DNA of 64,000 nucleotides from Marinibaculum pumilum (GCF_042646425.1 NZ_JBHRTR010000028.1:806001-870000); one strand, 5' to 3'. Shown: positions 52,101 through 60,826, numbered from the stretch's first letter. The notes: generated from the sequence alone by a model not told the origin. Numbers and translations: made by a program.

Positions 52101-52362
52101 CGAAGGTGCGCGCCGCATGCTCGGCCAGAAGGAAGGCCGCATTGCGGGTGTCGCGTTCGGCGCGGGCGATCGCCCGGTCATAGCTCTGCCATTGCGAGTA
52201 GACGAACAGGGCCAGGATCGCCGCGCCGACCGCCACCGCAGCACCGGCGACCTGGCGGCTCGGCGTGCCGGCAAGGCCGGCCCGGACCGGGCGCCCGGCG
52301 GACGGAAGGCGGGGGGCGGCCGTACCGGTTTCGTCCCCGTGTCCTGCCGGGATCCTGGTCAT
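49096..52362 (-). CDS. Large hybrid sensor: periplasmic Cache-like domain, kinase, receiver, second kinase
   Basis: 1088 residues. A TM segment at about 38-56 and another at about 322-344 flank a 265-residue double-Cache-like periplasmic sensor. Kinase 1 has SHELRTPLTLILAPLEQL with His384 and ATPase boxes NLISNALKF, SDTGPGIPP and GTGIGLALV. A receiver follows with Asp714 (VLSDIMMPRLDG) and Lys766 (IAKPF). A second kinase has a degenerate H-box GILHNLGNLLNG with His808 and ATPase boxes LNLMQNACHAM, DNGVGIEP and GHGLGLHSS. The start overlaps the TRAP-type binding protein gene by four bases, which suggests that protein presents the ligand. Confidence 0.93.
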   Translation of the reverse strand: MTRIPAGHGDETGTAAPRLPSAGRPVRAGLAGTPSRQVAGAAVAVGAAILALFVYSQWQSYDRAIARAERDTRNAAFLLAEHAARTFDGIEVTLQAVGRLRQDVARGIYRSQASIYIHLKTLQSGAPILREIGWFDLHGERVASSADIDPQHDSIAREDLFQVPRSTSPEALYISAPQRVPAAGAGPDAWQIGVSWRLEDLDGSFAGVAVGMLDPEAFARVYRALDLGPGVTATLLSGDGVVLAHAPDAADRLGRSTAGAEPFVSRLSQSPAGTFHAPDPFDGSARIAGYATVDGFGDGLLVSVGMPRAQALAGFRRGFALQAVVTGGILAALAVAAALLAGGLRRREKLQSQLRAANAEAQAARLEAERASEAKSAFLANVSHELRTPLTLILAPLEQLLGQDRPPADWRPQMERMKRNAALLLNRVNDTLDFSKAEAGKTEIRWEEVDLTALVPALCDDAAAVARGKDIDLSCRIDPALHSLSLDRRHLEKILLNLISNALKFTPSGGTVRVEASPLGEESFEIAVSDTGPGIPPDKVQLLFQRFQQLDPSPTRQYGGTGIGLALVKQFAELMGGSVGVESIAGSGARFSVHLPRRNPAGGERPAGQTGAPATGGEALQQRESLIAGLAADIRSGPMPVHEPPQAEPQHPAGGTMGQAIPGRPRVLVAEDNADLRAYVADLLRDSCTVLTAVDGLAAWELLQRQPVDVVLSDIMMPRLDGLALAGRIRAAPNLAHIPVILLTARGGSEASASGLEQGADDYIAKPFVPAELRARVRAALRMAQAQAELRQRSRQAGMSAVAIGILHNLGNLLNGVTIAASLIEETLRSSALPKLGRVADLLKGNAADLQSFLTEDERGRVLPAYLAALHAELRREHGTLTAEFAVLNERIVHAVGILTTQQALTKRVMTQEVVPADELMDTALRLSQRMIDEHGVSVERDYVASPAIFSDVHKILQILLNLMQNACHAMHDLPEEERVMRVRCWAADEKVWLEVRDNGVGIEPDRLPQIFNQGFTTKSSGHGLGLHSSANFARELGGRLTCRSAGAGMGASFTLELPDATSVADLGDDGSSGPSAPPPPLAGAAGC

Positions 52363-53468
52363 TTCAGATAGGCGTGGTCATGCCAGATGGCATAGTCCCG
52401 CCGGAACGCCATGTAGGAATCGTAGACCCGGCGGAAGGTCGGGTTGCGGCGGGCCTCCTCCTCCGCCACCTCGTTCCAGGCGCTCTCCATCGCGGCGATG
52501 ATCTCCGGCGGCCAGCGGCGGATCTGCACCCCGGCGGCCTGCATCTCGCGCATCGCCCGCCACTGCGCGGCCTCGCCGGCGGCGATGGTGTGCCGGATCA
52601 TGTCGCCGCAGGCGAGTTCGACGATCGCCTTCTGCGGGTCCGGCAGCGCCGCCCAGACGGCGGAATTGATGTAGAGGTCGAAGAAAGTCGCCTGCTGGTG
52701 CCAGCCCGGGAAATAGTAGTACCGGGCGGTGCCCTGGAAGCCGAGATCCTGGTCCATCTGCGGCAGCGAGAACTCGGCGGCGTCGATCTCGTCGCGCTGC
52801 AGGGCGGCCAGCACGTCGCCGGGCGGCAGCTGCAATGTGGTCACGCCCAGCCGCTCCATCACCTTCGCACCCAGGCCGAAGAACCGCATGCGCAGGCCGC
52901 GCAGGTCCTGGATCGTCGCGATCTCCTTGCGGAACCAGCCGGAGGCCTCGGGCGGGATCACGGCGCAGGGAATGTTGTGGATGTTGTGCCGGGCGAACAT
53001 CTCCCGCGCCATGTCCAGCCCGCCGCCGTGGTACATCCAGGCCAGGTACTCGCCCATGCCCGGCCCGAAGGGCATGGCGGAGAACATGTTGAAGGCGCTG
53101 TCGACGGTGTTGAACCAGCCGGCGCCGCCCCAGCCGGCGTCGATCGCGCCGCTGGACACCGCCTCCAGCGTTTCGGCCGCCGGCACCAGGCTGCCCGGCT
53201 CGTGGAATTCCAGCAGCAGCTGCCCGGCGGTGGCGCGGGAGATCCTGTCCGCCAGTTCCTGCGCGCCCGTCCCGATCAGCTTCATGTCGCCCGGAAAGGT
53301 ACTGGCGAATGTCAGGCGGGTCGGCGGCGGCTCGGCCAGCGCCGGCCGGATCGTCCAGGCGAAGCCAAGCAGCAGGATCGCCGCAACGCATGCAGGGACG
53401 GGCGAGCGGCCGCGGCGGGCCGCGGTAGCGGTCTTGCGCGACGGGGACGCCGCAGGTTTCTCGATCAT
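52359..53468 (-). CDS. TRAP-type (DctP family) periplasmic solute-binding protein
   Basis: 369 residues. A signal peptide ends near PALAEPPPT after a charged N-terminus. The DctP fold is seen in RLTFASTFPGDMKLIG, GAIDAGWGGAGWFN, DLRGLRMRFFGLGAKVMERLG and LQRDEIDAAEFSLPQMDQDLG. Such proteins bind carboxylates for TRAP transporters, but no DctQ or DctM membrane gene is in the window. Instead the next two genes, both overlapping, encode sensor kinases. A sensory rather than transport role is therefore proposed. Confidence 0.92.
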   Translation of the reverse strand: MIEKPAASPSRKTATAARRGRSPVPACVAAILLLGFAWTIRPALAEPPPTRLTFASTFPGDMKLIGTGAQELADRISRATAGQLLLEFHEPGSLVPAAETLEAVSSGAIDAGWGGAGWFNTVDSAFNMFSAMPFGPGMGEYLAWMYHGGGLDMAREMFARHNIHNIPCAVIPPEASGWFRKEIATIQDLRGLRMRFFGLGAKVMERLGVTTLQLPPGDVLAALQRDEIDAAEFSLPQMDQDLGFQGTARYYYFPGWHQQATFFDLYINSAVWAALPDPQKAIVELACGDMIRHTIAAGEAAQWRAMREMQAAGVQIRRWPPEIIAAMESAWNEVAEEEARRNPTFRRVYDSYMAFRRDYAIWHDHAYLK

Positions 53469-53706
53469 TGCAGAACCCCCGGATTGCTGGGCGGCCAGTG
53501 GCGCCGGGCATGCTCCTCCTGATAATCCCCTGCGATTGACAAATAGTTACGCAAGTCTTTGACCCGTGCCGGTGGGGTGCAAGGCCGCAACCGGCTTCCA
53601 GACAGGTTCGCCGAAAGTCCGACAACCGCGCCTTGTCCTCGCCGGATGCGGAGTGGAGAAGCGCTGCATAGACGGGGAAATGCAGGCCGCGCTCGACGAC
53701 TGCCCC

Positions 53707-53724
53707 CGGCCGGACCGCCGGCCG
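53707..53724 (-). terminator. Hairpin downstream of the autotransporter gene
   Basis: A 7-bp stem (CGGCCGG / CCGGCCG) with a four-base loop lies about 30 bases beyond the autotransporter stop. It lacks a T-run and is a weak candidate. Confidence 0.3.
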
Positions 53725-53753
53725 ACCTACGGCTGCCGGTCCGGGGGGCGCTT

Positions 53754-56700
53754 TCAGAAGGCGTAGCGCAGGCCCAGGGTCACCGTATGGTCCCGCTCCC
53801 GCGCGGCGGCCTGCAGTTCGTAGTCGGCGAACAGCTGCAGGCCGCTGGCGGCGCCGGCCAGGCCCTGGCCGGTCAGGTTGATCCCCAGCACCGCCGCGTC
53901 GCGCCCGGGTTCCGCGGCGGTCACGGTGAAGGGCGCGCCCGGTGCGCCGGCCAGGGTGGCGCTGACCTGCGGATCCTCGCCGACCAGGTCGTGGGTCCAG
54001 GCGCCGCGCAGTTCCGGCCGCAGCGCGAATGACCCATCCAGGTCGAAACGGGTGGCGGCGCGCGCGCCCAGCCAGGACTTCACCACATTGCCGCTGCTGG
54101 ACTGCACCTCCAGGTTGGCCGCGCCGGCACCGCTCTCGGTGAAGCCGGAGCGGTCCAGCCGGTACCAGTCCAGGCCGGCCTGCGGGGTCAGGGTGAAGCG
54201 GCCGGCCGACAGGTCGCGGCCGACCCTTGCTGTCACCGCGATGTCGTTGCTGGTGGGGCCGGCGGTGGCGGTCCGGCTCAGGCCGCCGAAGCTGAGGCTG
54301 CGGCTGGTGCGCCAGTCGGTGCGGGCATAGGCGGCGGTCAGGTCCAGGTCGACCGGCCCCAGATCCGCGGCGCCATAGATGCCAACCTGATAGGTATCGC
54401 CGTCCGTGTCCGCGGTCACCTGCTTGGCGGAAAGGTCGCTGCGCAGATAGGCGAGCGACAGTCCGACCACGAAGCGGCCGTCGATCACCCGGTCGATACC
54501 GATCTGCAGGCCGCCCAGGTCCGTGTCATAGCCTGTGCCGTTGCCGTCGGAAGAGACATGGCCGCGATGGCCGATGGCCCGCGCCCAGGCCGAGCTTGCG
54601 CGCGCGGCGGCCGGGCCGGGCGCATCCCCTGCGGCCAGGCCCGTCCCGCTCTGGGCGGCCAGCGCGGCACCGGTCCCGGTCAGCCCTGCCTCGTCGCTGT
54701 CGCCGAGCGACAGGGCGGTCACCGCGCCGGCGGCCTGCGCGTTGCCCGAGCGCAGCCGGGCGAGCCGCCCCTGCATGCCGCGGGCGAGCAGGCCCGACAT
54801 GTTGGCCGAGGCCGTCGTCATGTCGCCCAGCGACTGGCCGGACAGCTGGGTCAGGGCGTTCTGCGCCGGCGCACCGCCGGCGGTCTGGTCCAGCGCGGTG
54901 AAGACCTGGTCCAGGTCGCCCTGGGCGGTCAGGGCATAGCTGCTGTTCAGGGCGGTGCCCACCGACACCTGGTTGGCGTTCGCTGCCGGGGCGGCGAAGT
55001 TGCGCACGAAGCTCGTCTGCAGGCTGGTCCCGGTATTGACGAAATCGGCCTCCAGGAAGGGCGACAGGCCGATCACCTCATCGAAGGCGCCGGTCACCCG
55101 TGTGGCGGTGATCAGGCTGAAGCTCTGGCCGCCCAGCTTCGTCCCGTCGGGCACGTCGAGTTCCAGGCTGCCGTCCAGGCTGGCCGTGCCGTTGACGATC
55201 AGCTGGTCGGCCGAACTCTGGTCGATCTCCATCGACAGCAGGCTGTTGTCGGTCATCAGGAAATCGCCGTTGACGGTCAGGGTGCCGATCGAGGCGCCGG
55301 GCGCCACGGTGCCGGCATTGCTGACCGTGCCCGTGATGCTGCCAGTGCCGCCCAGGGTGGCCCCGGCGCCGACCGCGACATTGCCGGTCAGGCTGCCGTC
55401 GACCTGAAGCAGGCCGGCGGCAATCGTGGCGCCGCCGCTATTGGCCGCATTGCCCGTCAGGCGCAGGGTCGAGGCACCGGTCTTGGTGAAGGTGCCGGCA
55501 CCGGACAGGGTGCCGCTGAGGGTCGTCAGGCCCAGGGTGTTGATGGTGCCGCCGCCGGCATTGACGGTGATCGCACGCGCCGAGGCGAAGGGGGCGGTCG
55601 TCAGGAGGGTGCCGCCGTTGAACACCAGACCGCCGGAAGAGGCGCCCAGGGCCGCGTCGTCGCTGACGCTGATCGTGCCGCCGTCCAGGTAGGTGCCGCC
55701 GGAATAGCTGGCGGCGCCGCTGAGGGTGAGGGTGCCGGAGCCCGATTTGCGCAGCAGCCGGGCGGCGCCGGTCGAGCCGTCGGTGAGGATCGACGCCGAG
55801 GGCGCGGAGTCGTTGTCCGCCATGCCGAAGCGGAGTTCCGCGACCTGGGTCGGGAACAGGGTCGTGCTGGCGTCATAGAGGGCGAAGGCACCGCGGCCCA
55901 GGGTGCCGATCAGCAGGACGTCGTCGGCGTCGGCATATTCCAGGCTCCAGATCGGCGCGTTCGGCAGTGTGCCGTTGATCGCCGACCAGGCGGTGCTGGC
56001 CCAGGTGCCGGTGCTGTCGTCCAGCACGGCATAGAGGTTGGAACCGCCGTCGACCGGCGCGGCTGCGCTGAAGCCGCCGGCCAGCAGGGCGCGGACGCCG
56101 TTGGCATCGACCACTTCCAGGGATCGCGGATCGCGAAAACTGTCCGGCAGTCCGTCGGCCATGTCCGACGGCGAGCAGCTCGCCCCGCCGACCGGGCAGT
56201 TCGCCGCGGTGAAGCGGTAGATCGAATTGTCGCTGGCGGCGAAGAACTGGTTGTCGACGCCGGGGTCGAGCTCCACCGCCTTCACCGCCTCGATCGACTG
56301 GGTCAGCGGCAGGCGGATCAGCCGGTCGTCGGGATCGGTGGCATCGGCGATGTAGTAGAGGCCGCCGGAGGAATCCGGGTCGATGCGGTCGCCATAGGTG
56401 CCGATCAGCAGGGTGTTGGTGCCGGCGGCCGTCGTCGTGCCGAAGTCCATCGCCGCCGCGACGCCGGAAAAGGTGACGCCGCTCTCCGAGGTCAGGGTGC
56501 GGTAGTCGTCGCTCTCCAGGACGCCGACATAGGCGTCCAGCTGAGGCACATATTCGCCCGGATCGTTCGGATCGTCGGTGAAGACGTAGACACCGGTCGT
56601 GCCGACAGCGATCCGCGTGGGATCGCTCCGGTTGAGGGTGATCGGCGAGTCGAAGGGAATCGACCGGCTGTTGTCGATCGTGATCCCGTCCAGGTCGATC

Positions 56701-58298
56701 AGGGTGGTGACACCCACCTGCGCATTGCCGCTGTCGAAGATCTGCCGGCGGATGTCGGTGTCGAGATTGCCGCTGCCCAGCGACTGCGTGGTGGAATAGA
56801 CGATCGCCTGCCCGGCGGCGGCCTTGGTCAGGCCGTTGACGGCGACATTGACGCCGTCGCCCAGGTCGTTGATGCCGCTCCAGACCGCATTGCCCGGGCT
56901 GTCCTGCAGGAAGACGCCATTGTCCTGGGCGGCGCCGGCCGCCGTATGGCTGATCGGGTTCCAGGCGACCCGGTAGAATTCCGCGGTGCCGAACCCCCGG
57001 TCCAGGGAATACCAGGCGGCGGTCTCGGTCGGGCTGTCGGTGGCGTAGACGCCGCCATCGGTGCCGACGATCATCCGGCCCGCCGCATCGAAGACGATGC
57101 TGCGATAGTCCACATGCGGCTGCCCCAGCTGGGCGGAGATTCCGGAGACCCAGGTGATTTCGCCCGTCGCCGGGTCGCGGGTGCCGCGCCAGAAGCTGTC
57201 CGGGTCGCCGGCGGCATAGAGGATGTCCGGATCGTCGGGATTGACCGCGATCGCCATGTGCGGGTCGGCCTGGTTGGTGCTGGCGAACTGCTCCGGGATG
57301 TCGATTTCCGTCCAGGTGCCGGTGGCCGGGTCCCGGCGCAGGCCCAGCGAGATCCGCTCGCCGCGGCCGCCCGGGATCGCGATCAGGGCATAGGCTGCGC
57401 CGTCCGGCCCGACGGTCACCCGGGTATTGGCGGCCTGGTGGACGATGCCGGACAGGGTGCTTTCGGGCAGAGTGTCGGTCTCGCGGGTCCAGGTCGCGCC
57501 GGCGTCGGTGGAGCGGTAGATGCCGTTCAGCGTGCCGCCGTTGTTCACGCCGGCATAGACGGTGCTGCTGGTCACCGGGTCGACCGCCAGGGAGGAGACG
57601 GGCGCCACCCGGGCCAGGGGCTTGGACGGGTCGGTGCGTGCCGTTTCCAGGTCGACGCCGACCGGGGCGAAGCTGCCGCCCTCGGTCCGCCGGAAAAGCC
57701 CGCCGGTCGCCGAATAGGCGGTACCGTCGGTGGTCTGGTAGACGCCGCCGGCCAGCACGGTGGAGCCGGAGAAGACGACCGACGAGATGCCGGTCTCCTG
57801 GGCGGCGGACAGCCCCAGCTCCTGCAGCGGGATGCCGCTCCAGCTGGCGCCGCCGTCGCGCGTTTCCAGCAGGCCGGTCAGCGCGCCGCCCTGGCCGCCC
57901 GCGGTGCTGAAGCGGCCGATGCCGGCGACCAGGTGATCGGGGTCCGAGCCATTCATGGCAAGGCCGCCGATGGACAGCGATGACTGGCGGTCGGTGAGCG
58001 GGGTCCAGCTGTTGCCGCCGGTATCGGAGCGCCAGATGCCGCCATTGGCGGCGCCGGCATAGAGGATCGTGGAATCGGTGGGATGCGGCACGACGATCCG
58101 TGCCGCGCCTGCGGATTCCGTCCAGCCTTGCGACGCCCGGGTCTCAGCGCTGGTGGAGAAGGGGGCCGGCCCCAGCTCCTGGAAACTCTGGGCCCGCGCG
58201 GTCCCGGTCCCGGCGGCGCCCTGGCCCAGGCCGGCCAGCATGAAGGCGGCACAAGCCGCCGCCGATGCCCGCCGGACGGGCCGAATCCGAAATGTCAT
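53754..58298 (-). CDS. Autotransporter with BNR/sortilin-like propeller passenger
   Basis: 1514 residues from the ATG at 58298. A long signal peptide ends near GTARAQS. The N-terminal 850 residues carry BNR/Asp-box repeats (WRSDTGGNSW, LETRDGGASWSG, YRSTDAGATW, ATDSPTETAAW), as in sialidase or Vps10-type beta propellers. From about 870 to 1150 follow passenger-associated repeats rich in Gly, Thr and Ser (GSGTLTLSGAASYSGGTYL). The last 280 residues are an autotransporter beta-barrel starting near AWARAIGHRGHVSSDG and ending in LGLRYAF, with terminal Phe as in outer-membrane proteins. The passenger would be exposed on the surface. No sialidase catalytic residues were identified. Confidence 0.92.
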   Translation of the reverse strand: MTFRIRPVRRASAAACAAFMLAGLGQGAAGTGTARAQSFQELGPAPFSTSAETRASQGWTESAGAARIVVPHPTDSTILYAGAANGGIWRSDTGGNSWTPLTDRQSSLSIGGLAMNGSDPDHLVAGIGRFSTAGGQGGALTGLLETRDGGASWSGIPLQELGLSAAQETGISSVVFSGSTVLAGGVYQTTDGTAYSATGGLFRRTEGGSFAPVGVDLETARTDPSKPLARVAPVSSLAVDPVTSSTVYAGVNNGGTLNGIYRSTDAGATWTRETDTLPESTLSGIVHQAANTRVTVGPDGAAYALIAIPGGRGERISLGLRRDPATGTWTEIDIPEQFASTNQADPHMAIAVNPDDPDILYAAGDPDSFWRGTRDPATGEITWVSGISAQLGQPHVDYRSIVFDAAGRMIVGTDGGVYATDSPTETAAWYSLDRGFGTAEFYRVAWNPISHTAAGAAQDNGVFLQDSPGNAVWSGINDLGDGVNVAVNGLTKAAAGQAIVYSTTQSLGSGNLDTDIRRQIFDSGNAQVGVTTLIDLDGITIDNSRSIPFDSPITLNRSDPTRIAVGTTGVYVFTDDPNDPGEYVPQLDAYVGVLESDDYRTLTSESGVTFSGVAAAMDFGTTTAAGTNTLLIGTYGDRIDPDSSGGLYYIADATDPDDRLIRLPLTQSIEAVKAVELDPGVDNQFFAASDNSIYRFTAANCPVGGASCSPSDMADGLPDSFRDPRSLEVVDANGVRALLAGGFSAAAPVDGGSNLYAVLDDSTGTWASTAWSAINGTLPNAPIWSLEYADADDVLLIGTLGRGAFALYDASTTLFPTQVAELRFGMADNDSAPSASILTDGSTGAARLLRKSGSGTLTLSGAASYSGGTYLDGGTISVSDDAALGASSGGLVFNGGTLLTTAPFASARAITVNAGGGTINTLGLTTLSGTLSGAGTFTKTGASTLRLTGNAANSGGATIAAGLLQVDGSLTGNVAVGAGATLGGTGSITGTVSNAGTVAPGASIGTLTVNGDFLMTDNSLLSMEIDQSSADQLIVNGTASLDGSLELDVPDGTKLGGQSFSLITATRVTGAFDEVIGLSPFLEADFVNTGTSLQTSFVRNFAAPAANANQVSVGTALNSSYALTAQGDLDQVFTALDQTAGGAPAQNALTQLSGQSLGDMTTASANMSGLLARGMQGRLARLRSGNAQAAGAVTALSLGDSDEAGLTGTGAALAAQSGTGLAAGDAPGPAAARASSAWARAIGHRGHVSSDGNGTGYDTDLGGLQIGIDRVIDGRFVVGLSLAYLRSDLSAKQVTADTDGDTYQVGIYGAADLGPVDLDLTAAYARTDWRTSRSLSFGGLSRTATAGPTSNDIAVTARVGRDLSAGRFTLTPQAGLDWYRLDRSGFTESGAGAANLEVQSSSGNVVKSWLGARAATRFDLDGSFALRPELRGAWTHDLVGEDPQVSATLAGAPGAPFTVTAAEPGRDAAVLGINLTGQGLAGAASGLQLFADYELQAAARERDHTVTLGLRYAF

Positions 58299-58498
58299 CC
58301 TGTTGCCCCCCTGGCGCACGGTCGAGAAAGATGCCGGCGGGGGGCCGTTCAGCGTTCGGCCACCGCGCGCCGCCTGTCGGGCATCACAGCGCAATGGCGC
58401 ACCGGCAGGCAAGAACGGGCGCCGGACTGCGGCGCGGTTCTGGATGCCCGGCGGGAAAACCTGGACATCAGGTCAGGCGATTGCGTGGCCTCGGGAGG

Positions 58499-59197
58499 TC
58501 ACGCCGCCTCCGGCATCCAGGCGTCGCGGGCGAGGCCGTCATACATGTCGAGCAGACGGTCACGCCAGGCGCGGACCGGGTCGTCCTCGTCCGGCAGCAC
58601 CTCGACGGGGGCGGAGGTGCGTGCCCATTGCAGGCTGCCGAAGACGATGTAGTCGGCGTAGTTCGGTGCCGCGCCGGCGATATAGGGCTGGATCTTCAGG
58701 GTGTTGCGCAGCGGCACCAGGGCGCGGTCCAGCGCCTCGATCTGCGCCGGGCGGTCGGCGCAGAGCGCCTCCAGCGCCATGCCGAAGCGCTTTTCCCGGC
58801 TCTCCTTGAAATAGGCCTTGTCCTTGTCGTGGATCATGCCGAACAGGTCGACCAGGATGATCCGGCCGATCACCGGGTTCACCTGGGTTTCCACCCACTG
58901 CTTCACCAGCATGCCCTGGCCGCGCGCCTGCGCGCTGTCGAACAGCGGCTTCTGGGGATAGGTCTCGTCCAGATATTCGGCGATGTCCCAGCTGTCGTGC
59001 ACGCTCTTCTCGCCATCGACCAGGACCGGCACCTTGTCCTGGCCGGAAAAGGCGATCGCCTCTTTCTCGGTAAAGCGCCAGGGCAGGGTCTCGACCTCCA
59101 GCGACTTATGGGCGAGTGCCATCCGCACCCGCCAGCAATAGGGGCTGAAGCGGTGGTCGTCCTTCGCGCCTGCCAGGTCGTAGAGCTTCATCGCCAT
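58499..59197 (-). CDS. Glutathione S-transferase family protein (LigE-like N-terminal pattern)
   Basis: 232 residues. The thioredoxin-like domain begins LYDLAGAKDDHRFSPYCWRVRMAL, with Ser/Cys candidates for glutathione activation in FSPYCW, the cis-proline in DKVPVLV and DSWDIAEYLDETYP. The helical C-terminal domain contains NYADYIVFGSLQWA. The order resembles the beta-etherase (LigE) and fungal GSTFuA groups. It lies 38 bases after a TetR regulator gene on the same strand and is probably controlled by it. Confidence 0.87.
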   Translation of the reverse strand: MAMKLYDLAGAKDDHRFSPYCWRVRMALAHKSLEVETLPWRFTEKEAIAFSGQDKVPVLVDGEKSVHDSWDIAEYLDETYPQKPLFDSAQARGQGMLVKQWVETQVNPVIGRIILVDLFGMIHDKDKAYFKESREKRFGMALEALCADRPAQIEALDRALVPLRNTLKIQPYIAGAAPNYADYIVFGSLQWARTSAPVEVLPDEDDPVRAWRDRLLDMYDGLARDAWMPEAA

Positions 59198-59235
59198 ATC
59201 CGGCCTCCCCCTCGGAGATTCATCTGGTTCTGGGG

Positions 59236-59841
59236 CTAGTGCTGGCGCACAGCCTGCAGCAGGCCGTTCGCGATGTCAGCCAGGACCGCCCGGTCCGGGC
59301 GGGTCTTTGCGACCAGCCGCAGGCCCTGCAGGCCGGCCATCAGGAGGCGCGCCAGGGCCACGGGGTCGCGCTCCGCGGGGATCTCGCCGCGGTCCTGCGC
59401 GGCGCGGATCTGCTGGGCAAAGGCGTCGGCGATGCGGGTGAAGGTGCGGTCCAGCCGGGCGGCGGCCTCTTCGTCGACAGCCGCCAGCTCCGCCGCGCAA
59501 TTGCCCAGATAGCAGCCGCGTCCCTGCATGCCGTCCGGGCCGGATGAGGGCGCCCCCGCATCGGCGACGGCCATGTCGAGGAAGGCGGCCAGCGAGTCCC
59601 GGAAGCTGCGGCCGGCGGCAAAGGTCGCCCACATCCGCTCCATGGTCTCGTCGCCATAGCGGTCCAGGGTCGCCAGCAGCAGGTCGTGCTTGTTGCCGAA
59701 GCACTGGTAGAAACTGGAGCGGCTGATCCCCATTGCCCCACAGAGGTCGTCCAGCGAACTGGCCTCGTAGCCGCGCGTCCAGAAACAATCCATCGCCCGC
59801 TGCAGGACGTCGGCCTCGTCGAATGACCGGGGACGGCCCAT
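59236..59841 (-). CDS. TetR-family transcriptional regulator
   Basis: 201 residues from the ATG at 59841, which has GAGGAGG upstream. The DNA-binding domain is VLQRAMDCFWTRGYEASSLDDLC followed by GISRSSFYQCFGNKHDLL. The C-terminal domain shows CYLGNCAAELA, as in the TetR_C subgroup regulating oxidoreductases and electrophile responses; its cysteines could sense electrophiles. It is upstream of and co-directional with the GST gene, forming a probable autoregulated operon. Confidence 0.92.
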   Translation of the reverse strand: MGRPRSFDEADVLQRAMDCFWTRGYEASSLDDLCGAMGISRSSFYQCFGNKHDLLLATLDRYGDETMERMWATFAAGRSFRDSLAAFLDMAVADAGAPSSGPDGMQGRGCYLGNCAAELAAVDEEAAARLDRTFTRIADAFAQQIRAAQDRGEIPAERDPVALARLLMAGLQGLRLVAKTRPDRAVLADIANGLLQAVRQH

Positions 59842-60013
59842 CGGGACCTCCTCCTGGCTGGGCCCGGGCCGGCAGCCGGCGCAAGGGGCCGGGAGCCGCA
59901 GGCTGGGCGGCGCAATCGAATGCAACCGCGATCGGTGCACCAGGATATGGGGATTGCGGACCGGCTAGTCCAGAAGCTCTGTGATCGCCGCCCCACGCCG
60001 GCGGAGGGGGCCG

Positions 60014-60041
60014 GCCGGATGTCATGGGCCGGATGTCATGG
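60014..60041. repeat. Perfect tandem duplication of a 14-bp unit
   Basis: GCCGGATGTCATGG occurs twice head to tail in the 272-base gap between the TetR gene and the divergent lipoprotein gene. It may be a tandem operator or a simple replication slip. The position is 173 bases upstream of the tetR start and 73 bases before the lipoprotein start. Confidence 0.7.
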
Positions 60042-60113
60042 GTTATGGCGCGCCGCGCCGGGCCGGTATAGTGAGAGGTTGGGACGGTGGGGTATCGCGT
60101 AGGATCATCTGTC

Positions 60114-60704
60114 ATGCCTTTCCGCAAGTTCCTGACCCCTTGCCGCATGCGGCTGCTGCCGGCGGCGCTTCTCGCCGCCGGGCTCGCCCTGCTGGCCGCC
60201 TGCACGACGGCCACGCCCTACCAGCCGGCGGCGGGGACCGGCTACGGCTTTTCCGACCGGCGGCTGGAGGACAACCGCTTCCTGGTGGCGTTCGACGGCA
60301 ATTCGCTGACCCCGAAGGAGGATGTCGAACTCTACCTGCTGTACCGCTCCGCCCAGATCACCCTGCAGACCGGCAACGACTTCTTCGTCCTGGTGCAGCG
60401 CGACACCGAGGCCAATACCCGCTACGTCGACAACACCACTTTCTACGGCCCACCGTACGGCAATTGTTGGGGCGGCTGGGGCTGGGGTCCGCGCTGGGGC
60501 TGGGGCCCGGCCTGGCGCGGCTGGGGCTATGGCTGCGGCGGCCCGACCTTCGCCACCACGAGCACCTATCCGGTCACCCGCTACAGCGCCCAGGCGGAGA
60601 TCCTGGTCTATCCCGGCCGCACGCCGGGCGGCGATCCGAACGCCTACGATGCGCGGGAGATCGTCGCCAATGTCGGCCCCTACCTGAAGCTGCCGCCGGC
60701 CTGA
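60114..60704 (+). CDS. CC0125/CC1285-family outer-surface lipoprotein
   Basis: 196 residues from the ATG at 60114; a GTG at 60087 is also in frame. The lipobox is LLAAC with Cys30 after a hydrophobic stretch. The next part (TPYQPAAGTGYGFSDRRLED, then RFLVAFDGNSLTPKEDVELY) is the pattern of the conserved Caulobacter-type lipoprotein family. A Gly/Trp repeat (WGGWGWGPRWGWGP) interrupts the fold near residue 120. The protein is predicted to be lipid-anchored in the envelope; its function is unknown. Confidence 0.85.
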   Translation: MPFRKFLTPCRMRLLPAALLAAGLALLAACTTATPYQPAAGTGYGFSDRRLEDNRFLVAFDGNSLTPKEDVELYLLYRSAQITLQTGNDFFVLVQRDTEANTRYVDNTTFYGPPYGNCWGGWGWGPRWGWGPAWRGWGYGCGGPTFATTSTYPVTRYSAQAEILVYPGRTPGGDPNAYDAREIVANVGPYLKLPPA

Positions 60705-60826
60705 TCCCGCCCCGCCGGTCCGGGCCGTACCGGAACAATCCGGTCGTCCCATCCGTTTCCCTGATGCGCCGTCCCGGGCTGCCGGTCCGCGGACCGGCGC
60801 GACGGTTAGACGTGGGAGTAACGAAG

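Noticed and set aside
53469..53753. Promoter of the TRAP-kinase operon
   Set aside because: An AT-richer patch with TTGTCA is present on the minus strand near 53540, but no -10 hexamer at proper spacing was found, so no site was listed.
54558..57983. Open frame of 1141 residues on the plus strand
   Set aside because: Antisense to the autotransporter, Gly/Arg/Asp-rich shadow with no signal peptide or family motif.
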